From Cladocopium goreaui (Eukaryota > Sar > Dinophyceae > Suessiales > Symbiodiniaceae), in NCBI GenBank assembly GCA_947184155.2, contig CAMXCT020006634.1, positions 408,475-472,474 on the forward strand: a stretch of 64,000 nucleotides of DNA. Reading direction: 5' to 3'. Made by a program: the position numbers and the translations under genes. A model generated the notes under the pieces. It was not told where the DNA came from, made no database searches, and saw only the letters and a list, made by a program, of their open reading frames with translations. This document shows, one piece after another, positions 36,401 through 46,952 of the stretch (its first letter is position 1; each line of letters starts with the position of its first letter).

Positions 36401-39400
36401 AGGATGAGAGCGAAACACAAGGAGGATGCGACGACGAGCATTTGTCCAGATGGCTTGGCTGTGATTGTTAGCAACACAAGAATCCCAACAGGAGCACAGT
36501 TCAGCTAAGCCAGCACGAGCGCGTTCAAGTCGACGAAAGTCAACATCACCTTGGAGCCGAAGAGACTGCGGATCACAAACCCTAAGAGCAGGAACAACAG
36601 CGCGACCGAAATGGGAGGAGCACACAGTTTTTCCACCAAGTCGGCACTGCCGCGCAAGTTCACATTCAGCGAGTTGGGTCCATAGAGCATACGCATCATC
36701 AGGGCGTTCATCTTCAAGGAGATTAGAGACATGAATAAAGTCAGCAGACCAATCCTGGGACTTAACAGAACGGGAGACACACTCGGAAAGAGGGAAAGAC
36801 CGAGGAGGTTGCAAAACACTCCAAGAGTCATGAGCAGGATTGAAATCAAAATCAGCGCAAACGGGTCGGTGGGTGGGGAAGGGAGCAGCAGAGAGAACCT
36901 CCCCACACACAAAGGACTGCAACAATGAAGGAGAAAAAAGGACATGGTCGATAACGGAACCCGTGTGAGAGTTATGAGCACAGCATGTCACAACTTCCTG
37001 AGGATTGGCCGTTCGATAACCCTGCCGCACGAGCTGGTGTAAAGCAAGTGAATCCTGAAGAGAGGAATTGAGATCCCCAGCGACAAGGACATGACCGGGC
37101 AACGACAGCACCCAACCAACAATCTGGCTCAGCATGTCTTCTCGGCGTTGAACATCATGTGTGTGACCGTAGCACGCAACACAAGTAATATCCGCTTTGC
37201 CAAACTGCTGAGACACTTTGCCAGCAACAATACGACCATCGGCCCAATAATCCAACAGGCAATCCGGGAGATCAAGCGGCGAAAGACGAACGCCAGGACC
37301 ACCAATCAAGGCAACACCGCGAGACGACGAAACGCCAGGACCATGCACAGGAGCACCCCAAACTACACAACGCCCTGACTGCTGCAGTCGCATAGTAACA
37401 CTGGCTTGCCCGGTACCGGTGAGAGCAGTCTCCGAGACACACGCCAGACCAAACGTAAGAGCACAGACCGCAGCAACACGGGAAAAAAGGGAAGTCACAT
37501 TCATAGCAGCAACCCGAAACAAGGAAGGAGTTGAACCAGATTCAGTTTCACCCCCTTTGACATCAGCTTGGCCTTTCGCCTTGCGCTTCTTCTTGTTCTT
37601 CACAGAAGAGGTGGGAACAGCCACAGAGACCTTACGAGCTCCAACTACAGCAGGTTGAGCAACCGGCACAGGCAAGGTTTGATCGCGAAAACGGGAACGA
37701 CTGCGCGAACGGACAGGGCCACCAACACAAGGAGCAACAGGAACAGGGGGGCGACTGCGTTTGGAACTTTGGGCGCGATGCCATTCATGAGGAAGCAACG
37801 GGCGACGACCACGAGCTTGCGCAGCATGCGGACGATGGACAGGACGACACCAAGGAGGCGACCACCAGTCAGGAACGTCGCACACAGCCAAACTCTGACG
37901 CAAGAGGTCCCAATGACCAGCCGCCAGGACAGAAGCAAACCGATTATACCTCCCACGCTGGAGCATGCGAAACACAAGCCAGCGGACGCTTGGGCTATGG
38001 ATGCCATCATTCTGGAGTTGAGTTTGAGCTTCACGACTGTTATAAGTCAAAGCTTCACCCAGATTTTTCCAACCACCAACGTCTTGCGCCTGTTGGGCCA
38101 AAGGGAGCAAAATGGAGTCAGCGTGCAAGCGCTCAAAAATCCAAGCAACTTCAGCAAAGCCAGCAGTTTGCAAGCGAAGGATTTCAGCCACAATTGCCGG
38201 ATTGGTGGAACGGGGAAAAGAGCCCACAGGAATTGATGACAGATTGCTGCTTTGTTTTTCGACTGGCTTTTTCCGTTTTGGTAAAGCGTCCGAAGGAACA
38301 GGTTCGATAACGACCGGGGGAGGAGGGCCACAAGGGAAGGATTGGGCCTGCATCCCGGTCTGACCCTGACAAGAGGCAACAACAAGCTTATCCGCATCAC
38401 AGCCAGGGTTGCTCGCAACCGTGTCTCCTAGACGGTCACCACCGGGAGAACAAGCATCGCCAAGAGTTGAACGCACAGGCACGGACAGACCAGAACCCGG
38501 ACAAGCCAAGGACACAAGCTTCTCATGAAGGGAACCAGCTCCCCGAAGACATTGCACTTCAACCTCAAGCGCATCAACCCGCTGAGACAAAACCGCAAGC
38601 AAGCTGCGCAAATCAGCATGGAGAGGGCCGCTGGAATCATTGACACTGTCAGCACGCTTGTCAGCAGACGGCATGTCAGGGCGGTCATCCCTGCCAGGAC
38701 CAACCGTGGGGTGGGCAACAGGAGGGTTTGACGAAGGAACGGCATCAGCACATGATGCAGGCAAGGCAGCGATGTCAACAACAACAACAACAACAGCAGG
38801 AGACTGCGGCGACGATCCTTCACAACGCCGACGATACAACACAAACGACCAGGAAGAAGGCATATCCAAGATGTCTTGAGCAGAGGCAACACGACAAGTT
38901 CCATCGTCATACAACAGCCAATCGTGACCTGAACGAACAAGCAAAACATAATGCCCGGAAGACGCAGACTCACCCAAGTGACACACGGCAAGGTGCATAT
39001 CCCAAGACGCATCAGCAACAACAACCGTGTCGGGGAGTGAAATAGCCGTGTGTTTTTTCTTATCATTGACATCAGCCCTCAGAGTCTGAATGAGAAGCCA
39101 GTCATTCAAAGAAAGACGCTTAGACACAGCTTCCGCGTGTTCAGCAAAACAACATGAGCACGAGACTTCAACCTCAGGGTTGGCCGAACAGCATTGATCA
39201 TCATCAAGCAGCTTCTGCAACGAAGTAGAGCCGCCACTGGGAGCGGGAACGCGCCAAAGAGAAAAACTTGATTCAGCTGTCTTGGGCTCACTGCACCCAA
39301 CACATTCAAGAGCAACATGTTCAGTGACAGAAAGATGCGAACACAAAACCGACTCAGAGTCCAACCACTTCTGCAACCACAAAGCAGCATCTTGCTGCTG

Positions 39401-42139
39401 ACCATGCTCGAGGTGATGATGTTTGATGAAGCGCGTCCACTGGGCCGGCGACAAGTCATCCAACAAACGCCTCAAGGAAACATCTTGAAGGACAGACGAG
39501 CGCAAATCCGACTTTTTGACAATGTGAGCCAAACAACGGACAGCCACAGCCGCAAAACATGTGTTCCCGAGATTAGGCAGGGTTCCAAGCTCAAACTCAG
39601 GTTCGGTCGAAGCGAGCTCCCGAGCAACACCAGCGTTGGGCAAAGGCGGAAAAGCAACTTGATAGGCATCATCCAAAGGACCAAACGGATTAGTAGAAAG
39701 AACCCCTCCCTTAGCTCCACCCCGAGTGTCAGCACCATGGCCATTGTCAGGACCAACAGAAGCATTTTCAGAGTCAGCTCGCCGACTCTTTCGCTTTGGG
39801 CTCGCATCTTCAACATGGCGGGACGGGACAAGAGGAGGACCACCACTGGCAGGACCAGGAAGATGCTGAAGTAACAGAGTACAACCAAGCTCAGCAATTG
39901 TAAACACAATGTCCGCAGGTGGACAGGGCGCAGCTATGGTCACAACTCCCTTGAAAGACGAAACCAAGTAGGGCTTGAACGAGTCAGAGGTCAGAGTGGC
40001 AACCAGAACAGCAGGATCAAGGGATCGGGGAACATGCGCAATACGATACTTGAAGTGATCAGCAGGCACAAACACAGCATGCGGCTGCACAATGGCTTTA
40101 ACTTCTCTCTCATGATCTTTGTGGATCCTGATCCCCCAACGAAAAGGAGTACGCACAACAGACCAAGGGTGAGCAAAGCTAGCCAAATACAACTGCAAAC
40201 TTTGGCGAGTGTGGGCCGCAGAACCTTCAAGGACAGGACAGCCAGGAGAAATCCAGACGCAACACAAGTCTTTCGCCTCAGGAATGGTGTGAATATCCCG
40301 AACCAAAACGGCACTGTGCTGCGTTCCCGATTTCAAACAGGTAAGGGCATCCGCTTTTGGGAGGCGAACAGAAACGCGAATGATATCAGCCCTGACATTG
40401 TGGCCGGAGGCGGTCCATGCGCCAGCCAGCTTTTGGCCAGTGGCATCGCCAAGCATATGACTCACGTGTGAATTCAAATTCGCGACCAAAGTGTCAGACA
40501 AACGGTGAGGCAGTTTACCATGTTTGGTCTTGCCTTTGCCTTTGGACTTGCCCTTGTTGGCCAAGGAGTCCTTATCAGAATCAACAGGCGAAGAAGCAAG
40601 TTTCACAAATTTATCAAAGGCAGCCAAAACAGCTCCATCAGACAAATCTTTCCACCATTCAAGCAACACTTCAACAGAATCAACCGAAGCAAGCGATACC
40701 GTAGTCCAAGCAGTAGTTCTCAACTTGTCAGTGCCGAGGTGCGTGAGAAAAACCTTGTAAATGTGATGACTATTGTCAGGAAAGACAACAATAGTCTCGA
40801 CCGGTTGCACCTCAGAACGCGCAGTTGCTTCAAGAGTGACAAGAGTGAAAACACCAACTGGAGGGGCATGGGCAGGAACGGACCGAACAATGCGAGTAGC
40901 CTCAACCGCAGACACAAAATAGGCACCTAACTTGCGAGACCACAAGTGCGACAAAGGGTCCCCATCAGCCACATCGCGAAATGCATCATGCCTTTCTCCA
41001 CTCACAGCGTCACCATCGGTAGCTGCTGGTTTCACAACTTTCCAGTCACGAGCACGCAACCTCCATGTTTGCACTTCAGGCAAAGGAGGAGGAGCCGCCG
41101 GGGCAGCAGTTGAGAGAGAAGAAGAAACAGGGTCAATTTGATCAATTTTCTTCCACGACAACTTGGCCTTATAAGCAGCGCCACAAATAATGTCAAGCTG
41201 ATGTTTCAGCGATTCACTTTTTTGTAGTCGCCGCAAAGTGGCTTCATCTTGCGCGAGCATCCGAACTTGCTGCATGGGTGGCTTCAGTTGTCGGGCATTC
41301 AAGCCCTGCAAGATGTTGTCCAACCATGACTTGGAACCAATTTCCTCCAAACCAGTGCCCCCAAGAAGATCCGGCCACAAAGACTTCCGGACAACAACAA
41401 CGTGAGAGCGACGACACACTGTCAGCTTAGAAGGCACATGCATGACTGCCACGCACACCAGGGCCAGTAGACAAACCCACTGCGCCGCAAGATTGAGAAG
41501 GACAATCAGCAAGGACTCAAGCAAACAAAGGCTACCATCACGGAAAGGCAGCAGCAAAAAGCAAGTCAAGTCAAATCCGCAAAAACAACTGGTCAAGACA
41601 GTCAACCCAACACAAATACCCAGAAGGATATTCCAACAGTGAAGGCGAAGCATTCTGGTGATTTGCACAACTGGCTCAAAAGACAATGATGCAAACAAAG
41701 TCAAAAGAGCAAAAACGGTGTTACTAGTCTCGTCAACGAAACAAACAAGGTTGCATGACTTGCTTGTGCTACTAGACTCTGGGAGTTGCTGCTTTCCAGA
41801 CTTGGAACCAAGCTTCAAAGAAACTTGATTGGCCTCACCACTGCGGTCAAAGTGTCTGGATATTGGTGAAGCCTTCATGGCCTTCATGGCTTTCATGGCT
41901 TTCATGCAAGCCTTCGTGCTCTTCGTGGCTTTCATGATTTTCATCGGCTTCATCGTCATCCCTTTCATGCCAATCTTGCCCTTCATGCCCTTCATGACCG
42001 CGGCGGTCTTCATGACAGTGGAGCCCTTGGTGCCCTTTGCGGCAGGTCGCTTCATGACGCCAGCGAGAGTTTTGCTTGACAGCGGGATAGCGGGATATGT
42101 TTGTCTTGATGCTTCATTGAGCCATGGGGTTGACACCAT
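33467..42139 (-). CDS. Two-exon Met-Lys-repeat gene hosting a retroelement in its intron
   Basis: Exon 1 (41839-42139) runs from the ATG through KRPAAKGTKGS and a long M-K-A/M-K-G repeat region to HFDRS, and ends at G|GTGAGG, a strong donor in phase 1. Exon 2 (33467-33684) starts after TAG|GTGAAA in the matching phase, reads ENWIN, resumes the M-K-A-M repeats, and ends with a charged, non-repetitive tail (VRPELAAKWNEDMDEAYQEY) and a stop. Joined length is 519 nt, giving 172 residues. MKAM/KRPAA leaders are, to my recollection, common in Symbiodinium predicted proteins, and their function is unknown. The 8.15-kb intron holds a complete non-LTR retroelement ORF on the same strand. Splicing is inferred from phase and consensus and has not been observed. 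Confidence 0.6.
33685..41838 (-). mobile_element. LINE-like retroelement within the Met-Lys gene intron
   Basis: Boundaries are set here at the inferred host splice sites; the true ends are unknown. No poly-A tail or target-site duplication is obvious at the 3' side (33685-33964). Met-Lys-Ala codon repeats (ATGAAGGCC-type) lie on both sides, at 33600-33667 and 41875-41910. Confidence 0.6.
33965..42139 (-). CDS. Non-LTR retroelement polyprotein with USP-like, endonuclease and RT domains, 2724 codons
   Basis: One continuous ORF. Residues 1-100 are the Met-Lys host exon. About 127-233 are several hydrophobic segments that look like membrane helices. A ubiquitin-specific-protease-like domain has a Cys box LGNTCFA (Cys861) and a His box SGHYVLLV (His1063) followed by LLYDDG. 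A basic KNKKKRK stretch (about 1515) precedes an AP-endonuclease domain (AMNVTSLF about 1545, GDLNSS with Asp1689, THRPVCADF about 1760). A reverse transcriptase follows (SYDMHKCFDSLPW about 2183, NGLFQGDPSAP, YADD with Tyr2273). A CPFC...H...C tail lies near 2650. All catalytic motifs look intact, which suggests recent activity. Because exon 1 of the host reads straight in, unspliced RNA would make the fusion; the element's own start may be internal. Confidence 0.88.
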   Translation of the reverse strand: MVSTPWLNEASRQTYPAIPLSSKTLAGVMKRPAAKGTKGSTVMKTAAVMKGMKGKIGMKGMTMKPMKIMKATKSTKACMKAMKAMKAMKASPISRHFDRSGEANQVSLKLGSKSGKQQLPESSSTSKSCNLVCFVDETSNTVFALLTLFASLSFEPVVQITRMLRLHCWNILLGICVGLTVLTSCFCGFDLTCFLLLPFRDGSLCLLESLLIVLLNLAAQWVCLLALVCVAVMHVPSKLTVCRRSHVVVVRKSLWPDLLGGTGLEEIGSKSWLDNILQGLNARQLKPPMQQVRMLAQDEATLRRLQKSESLKHQLDIICGAAYKAKLSWKKIDQIDPVSSSLSTAAPAAPPPLPEVQTWRLRARDWKVVKPAATDGDAVSGERHDAFRDVADGDPLSHLWSRKLGAYFVSAVEATRIVRSVPAHAPPVGVFTLVTLEATARSEVQPVETIVVFPDNSHHIYKVFLTHLGTDKLRTTAWTTVSLASVDSVEVLLEWWKDLSDGAVLAAFDKFVKLASSPVDSDKDSLANKGKSKGKGKTKHGKLPHRLSDTLVANLNSHVSHMLGDATGQKLAGAWTASGHNVRADIIRVSVRLPKADALTCLKSGTQHSAVLVRDIHTIPEAKDLCCVWISPGCPVLEGSAAHTRQSLQLYLASFAHPWSVVRTPFRWGIRIHKDHEREVKAIVQPHAVFVPADHFKYRIAHVPRSLDPAVLVATLTSDSFKPYLVSSFKGVVTIAAPCPPADIVFTIAELGCTLLLQHLPGPASGGPPLVPSRHVEDASPKRKSRRADSENASVGPDNGHGADTRGGAKGGVLSTNPFGPLDDAYQVAFPPLPNAGVARELASTEPEFELGTLPNLGNTCFAAVAVRCLAHIVKKSDLRSSVLQDVSLRRLLDDLSPAQWTRFIKHHHLEHGQQQDAALWLQKWLDSESVLCSHLSVTEHVALECVGCSEPKTAESSFSLWRVPAPSGGSTSLQKLLDDDQCCSANPEVEVSCSCCFAEHAEAVSKRLSLNDWLLIQTLRADVNDKKKHTAISLPDTVVVADASWDMHLAVCHLGESASSGHYVLLVRSGHDWLLYDDGTCRVASAQDILDMPSSWSFVLYRRRCEGSSPQSPAVVVVVVDIAALPASCADAVPSSNPPVAHPTVGPGRDDRPDMPSADKRADSVNDSSGPLHADLRSLLAVLSQRVDALEVEVQCLRGAGSLHEKLVSLACPGSGLSVPVRSTLGDACSPGGDRLGDTVASNPGCDADKLVVASCQGQTGMQAQSFPCGPPPPVVIEPVPSDALPKRKKPVEKQSSNLSSIPVGSFPRSTNPAIVAEILRLQTAGFAEVAWIFERLHADSILLPLAQQAQDVGGWKNLGEALTYNSREAQTQLQNDGIHSPSVRWLVFRMLQRGRYNRFASVLAAGHWDLLRQSLAVCDVPDWWSPPWCRPVHRPHAAQARGRRPLLPHEWHRAQSSKRSRPPVPVAPCVGGPVRSRSRSRFRDQTLPVPVAQPAVVGARKVSVAVPTSSVKNKKKRKAKGQADVKGGETESGSTPSLFRVAAMNVTSLFSRVAAVCALTFGLACVSETALTGTGQASVTMRLQQSGRCVVWGAPVHGPGVSSSRGVALIGGPGVRLSPLDLPDCLLDYWADGRIVAGKVSQQFGKADITCVACYGHTHDVQRREDMLSQIVGWVLSLPGHVLVAGDLNSSLQDSLALHQLVRQGYRTANPQEVVTCCAHNSHTGSVIDHVLFSPSLLQSFVCGEVLSAAPFPTHRPVCADFDFNPAHDSWSVLQPPRSFPLSECVSRSVKSQDWSADFIHVSNLLEDERPDDAYALWTQLAECELARQCRLGGKTVCSSHFGRAVVPALRVCDPQSLRLQGDVDFRRLERARAGLAELCSCWDSCVANNHSQAIWTNARRRILLVFRSHPLPSQLPGKVEVQTQLDWLRRTIDRRNKQRRDEVLSAWRTRMQMSQAERFKWAKAKYTSWQNIHDTVACFRKVEEIWQPILARRPDAAPSCPSNFTENGFAEPALSSSLKSTLHQLDMLRMSGSDLRSAVDKIAAHSACGADGWRRCELLALPACFWDLLAQVLYGMAASGTWHPCLRTVVTTLIPKKASVDFLTDPAGLRPISVASVVYRAWSGVVAQRLHAVLECSLPSCSHGFRTGESAQAAMASTYLRCQNASLSGCHVYLVSYDMHKCFDSLPWRKVRDSLVECGVQPACASALHSLWSGLRRIWKLQGRFSDASFSSTNGLFQGDPSAPACLSAFLCCPIRELARRFPEVSISLYADDVLLSSHHLSQLHAAHDFFVSWLQDQHVTLNIGKCKWASTCPGNDAVSAAHFQIGGVNLGRLTILEILGGHFDLGALCVGSSAHWTALLDKFLTIAKRFKCLSVGYEPRSRDIGALMNMLTYSAIAWDPLSAVDARTQRILVNVLSGGRTNTRRCLEVSLALLSPIHRSSIPHALLHEQVALLFRLANTNLEYQQLLQSHFHLCSEMTCPPADSFYVRLQQALQAFGWRWVAWNQLASQSGQMFHLVCKTMECRRRVMCQSFAQASDMADVMKTFASTRLLHKRELHQHSLSCLHALRDAMRHVCFQTASRRRRDMRNLEHVDRALLRRVLGSDEVACSIRCIMQGATLTADRLNRSSRGTVSATCPFCRLGVETEIHRWWQCPRWDYVRSSCLGEHAPVICAQLAASDSVASICGIPTLGLSAFLQSKWVDICACMAAVLGAANEHDQ

Positions 42140-42535
42140 GCATTATATATAGGTGGCTGATGCGTGGACGTTTCGCAGGTCTGATCTGAACGTGTCCCAT
42201 CCCATGTTCCACAACTAGCGGCAACCAAGGTTACACATGTGCAACCAACACAATGCGCCTGACTTTTTTGCACTGCAGGCCGCAAATGGCTTTTCAAAAA
42301 CATATTCAACATCACCCCTCATGTGCGGTCTGGCTTAGCAAAGCCAGCTGTGGAAACAACACCCCTCATGGATGCAATTTGGCCCATTGCAAGCTCTCCG
42401 CAACATGTTTCAAAGAAACGGCTTTTGCAAGTTGGCTGAATCTGGATGCAAGCCCTATATATATATATATGTATATATTGAAATAAATGTTTATAGATAC
42501 AATATCTTCAAAGATCATGCCATGAATGCATGGGC
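42140..42535. other. Spacer with TA tract
   Basis: Contains TATATATA at 42143-42152 and 42457-42480. The first is just upstream of the Met-Lys gene ATG, but similar tracts are scattered everywhere, so no promoter is called. Confidence 0.4.
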
Positions 42536-45500
42536 TCACTTGTATCCCTCACTGTTGCTGATACGCACCCACTCTGCTCGGGTCACTCTGCGGCCTGTGT
42601 AGCTGCTTCGACGGCACTGGATGCATCCATTGCGTGCCCCTCGGCACTTCATGCATCCCAGCTTCAGGTCTCCATCATCAGCATCATCATGCCCTCCTCC
42701 GGGTGGATCAGACTTCCCCGCCGGTCGCTTTGCAATGACCTTTGCCACAGCCTTGGCTTTGGCCTTGGTCGCTGCACTCTTGGCTTTCGCCTTGCCCTTT
42801 GCCTTTGCTTTCGGCTTGCCGATCTTTTCCGCCTCCTTTGCCTCAGCTCGCTTCTGCATGGCATTGGAAGTCTTTTCCATATGCTCTTTGGCATCTGCTG
42901 GCTTCCCAGCAGTGACATCAAGGTCAAACAAGTTCACTTTGTTCTCTTCCTTCTTCTCGGCCTTCTTCTCATCCTTCTCCTGTTTCTGGTCATCCTTCTC
43001 CTCGGGATCATCCTTCTTGTCTTCCAAGGCCAGCGGCGTTTTCTCTGCAGAAGTGTCCTCCAAAGCCTTTTGCCTCTTCCTGGGCAAGTTCATCTGCAGG
43101 TTGATGCCGCCGCCGTTCTGCTGGGCCATCATGGTCTGCATGAACTGCATAAGGACTTCCATGGGGCTGACCCCACCTTCGCGTCCAGTGCTGACCCCAC
43201 CGCTGCCCGTGGCCATCATGGTCTGCTGGGCCGCATCCCTTCTCTTCCTCATCCTGACGTATTCTGCATGGACGTCCCTGCCCTCAGGCTGATCATCCTT
43301 TGAGTACGCTCTTTGCCAGAGCGCATCAGGCAGTTCATCAGGCGTGGCCGGGTACTTGATGAGAAACAAGGATGCATCAAGCCTTGGCCTGTGCTTCAGA
43401 TACGACCGCAATCTCGACTTCAAGTCTTGCAACAATTGCTCACCTGTGAGATTTGCACCCAGCTTGATGCCCAGCTGGGCAGCTGAGCCAACGATGCTAG
43501 CATATGTTCGTTCAGTGGCTAAGTGCAAGCCAATCTTTTCCATTCTCATCATCAATGTTTCGACCTTGGTCGAATGGTGACAATCTGAAGCGAGCACTTC
43601 GAGCTCTTTTGCTGTGAGGTACTTTGTGAAGCAGAGGCACTCTTGGTTTGCACGTCGGGGTGAGCCAGAAGCTCCATGAACAGCTCCTTCTTTGGGAAGG
43701 AGCGCTTTGTTCAAAGCTGATCCCAACCTCTCCTTCATGTCAGCATCCCATGGACCACCACTCAAGAGTTCTGAAAGCTGCCTGGCATGCTCAGTGCCAA
43801 TCATACCTTGCGATTTCAGCAGCCGGGTCTCGAACATCTGTGTCTGGCCTGCTAAAGTTTCCTTGAATCCTTTCTCAGAGAGAATGTTCCTCTGTTGGTT
43901 CAGGAAGTCATTCGTGTGGCGCAGGTCAGAGATCAGCTCAGACCCTATGGTCACCATGGTCCCATGCAGGCCACGTGGGTGTCTCTGAGGAAAATCCCTC
44001 TCTGAACCATGCAGGAATATAGACGAGTTGCATCAATCCATATATGTGCAAGCATGCAGGCAACAAAGTGAGAGTCATGCAATGCTTGTTGGAATGCACC
44101 GCAAGTATATATATATTTATAAATGACTCGTGCGAGCATGTGTGCCCAGCACGCTCAGATGCAACGCGCATGCAACTCGCTTCCAGGTGCGCCTCATGCC
44201 ACATGGCGTCCAAGCTGGTCCTGCGGGACGAATGAAACTGAATTTCCGGGATAGAGAGAATTCTATACCAAAAGCATGGCATAATGGTTTTCAAAGCCAG
44301 TTCCAATATCATTTGAGGATTTCTAATATGCATGCAAAGGCATGTGGCTCGTCTCTGATCAAACGGTGGACATGTTGGACAGTTGCTGGATGATGCAAAC
44401 ATTCATCCTGAAAAGATATATGAAGCAGGCTGGGCAACAGCTCGCTTGCAATATGCTGAGTGGAAATGGTGGCTAAATAGAAGTCCAAGTCTACATGATA
44501 TATGAAGGAACGATGCACGCGAGCGCAATGCGCCCAGCATGCCTATATGAAACAGGGCCTCCCATGGTGAGCTGCCGCGTGAAGGTGAGTCCTGCCACGT
44601 TGCAACGGTTTAGATTAAAAATGCCATGAATGTCATACCAGCCATGTTCATCAAAAACAGTGCATGCCATGCAACTCTATCATGTCTGGGTATACAGTCT
44701 TTACATGTACAAAACACACGATATATACATGTATTTATATATATATATATAGAGATCTATGTGTGTATATCTGACTGATGTCGACATGCGTCATGCGTCA
44801 AACACAAACTCAAACCCATAATTCGACATATCGGCCAAAAAAACTTCAAAGTAGATGGTTTGTATCATATAGATGCACCAACTAAACATCATGTGACAGG
44901 TCGAACCCCGCCTGCCAGCACAGCATTGGGCCAATTGCAATGTTCCTGCATGCGGGTTGGGCAACGAGGTATCATGGGTCACGAAAAGGGGGGTGGTGGG
45001 AGAGCTCAAAGATTCATCAGTTGTGAAGCTATATACATTAAGCATGCTGGGCAGTTGCTCGCATGTACTTCCTGTGTGACTCCTATTCCAAGACCCATTA
45101 ATTACCCCTCCAAACCCTCTTGGACATGCTGATGCACTCACTCAATACCCTTAGGTGATCTGACAAATGCCATGATCAATGCACCATGCATACCTCCAAT
45201 ATAGACGAGCTGCCGCAGAAAGGTGGTCCTGACACGCGGTGGTGGTCCACATGCACTTCTGTAGATATCAATGATGAAACCAATAATATATATATATGTA
45301 TATATATATGTATATATATGGGGAGAGTATATGAAAAGTGGATGTTATATACGAATCAGTTAGAATGAGTTGTATGGGGAACATTCTCATGCACCTGTTC
45401 CTCGGAAAGCCGCATGTAGGAAGCACGGATCCTTTTTTGACACCGCATGCTAAAGTGTCGACGCGAAGGTCTGACGCCCGCCAAAGTCAGGGCAATTATG

Positions 45501-46915
45501 AAGATTGGAAACCACTTCTGAAAAAGACATTTTGTTGTCTCTTTATCCAACAGTTTCTGGACATGTTGGTTGAAATCAAAATAGAATGCGTTGGAAGTAC
45601 AATCATTCAGTTTCCACCTTCTCGGCGGCACATGTGCTTTACTGTGCAGCCCATACCACCAATTAAGCATTGGCAATCGTTCAGAATACCTTACATGTTT
45701 TTTTAAATATAGCTTGTGAAGGTTCAAACATGTTATATATAAATTTGAGTTGCGCATGATGCTTCACATTTTGACTTGGATTGCCGATGCAAACTGAAAA
45801 CACTTGCAAGCATGCTGGTTCCGAGCTGGTCACCACAATGAACCAAAAAACATGTGAAAAATCATAAACTCATTTTATAAAGCTAAGTGCATTTGATCAT
45901 GAGTTATGCCAGAACTAATGTATGCATCACAAACGTGACCTGTGCCAGAACCGAATGATCCTTGTGGCGCAACACCATGCTGTCACAACCCCTGAAACTG
46001 TTTTTTTCAATGTGTTTTCTTTGGAGTTGTAGAGGTATATTACCCATGTGAGTCGTTTAATCAATGGGTGATTGTGATATCTGCATTCCCTTCAATTCGA
46101 CTTTGAACCTGTTTAGCCTGCTAACATGTATCTAGAGGTGTTGTGCCGGATCATGGCTGTGCTATGGTACGCGAGCCCCATGTCCCTGGCCGAACATGGG
46201 ACAATCTAAATTGTCTCCTGCACTTGCATGCATGGAAACCTTTTGGATCAATGAAAGTAAGCCTTTAGAGCTAAAGTCTTTTAGTGGCATCTGTGCCCCC
46301 CCCGTGCACATGTCAGTGGAGGTGAATGTTCTGTGAATGAAATCATGTTTCACTTCCATCCATCATGGGCTCCCTGCATGAAGTGCTATCTGCTATCGCC
46401 TTTTGCATGCTTCTTTCAGCGATGCTGCCACATCACGGCACGCTGCTATCACATTCGCCCGCTCTGCATTGCTCATGGTCGAGCTCGATGCAGCCTGAGA
46501 TAGTCCACGGAGAAATGATGTGGAAGGATCATGTGCCATGCGGAGTTAAGGATTGTCATCAAATGCCAATCATCAAATGCCAATGGATGATTTGTGAACA
46601 TGGACGACAAAGAATCATATAATAAAGGAGCATGCTGCCAGGCAACTTCGCTCTGGGTATCTCGGAGAGATGCGTACTGCTCCTTAGATACAAGATGCAG
46701 AAGATCAGTGAGCGGTGATTGTATACAGCAGACATCCAACTGAGCTACATGAAGATATACAAATACATTTCTATATATACATTTCTATATATATATATGT
46801 ATGTATGTATATATGTTTGGCTGTTGGATAGCTGCATGCATGTGCAACTCAAATTGGTTTTTATGCCCTAAATCAAAGACATGAATACTATATGTACACA
46901 CACACATACATATAC

Positions 46916-46952
<37 letters not shown>

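Noticed and set aside
42140..42155. TATATATA as a promoter of the Met-Lys gene
   Set aside because: TA tracts are scattered throughout the window, and dinoflagellates are not known to rely on a canonical TATA box.
42530..43303. 257-codon plus-strand ORF
   Set aside because: Shadow of the gene E terminal exon on the minus strand.
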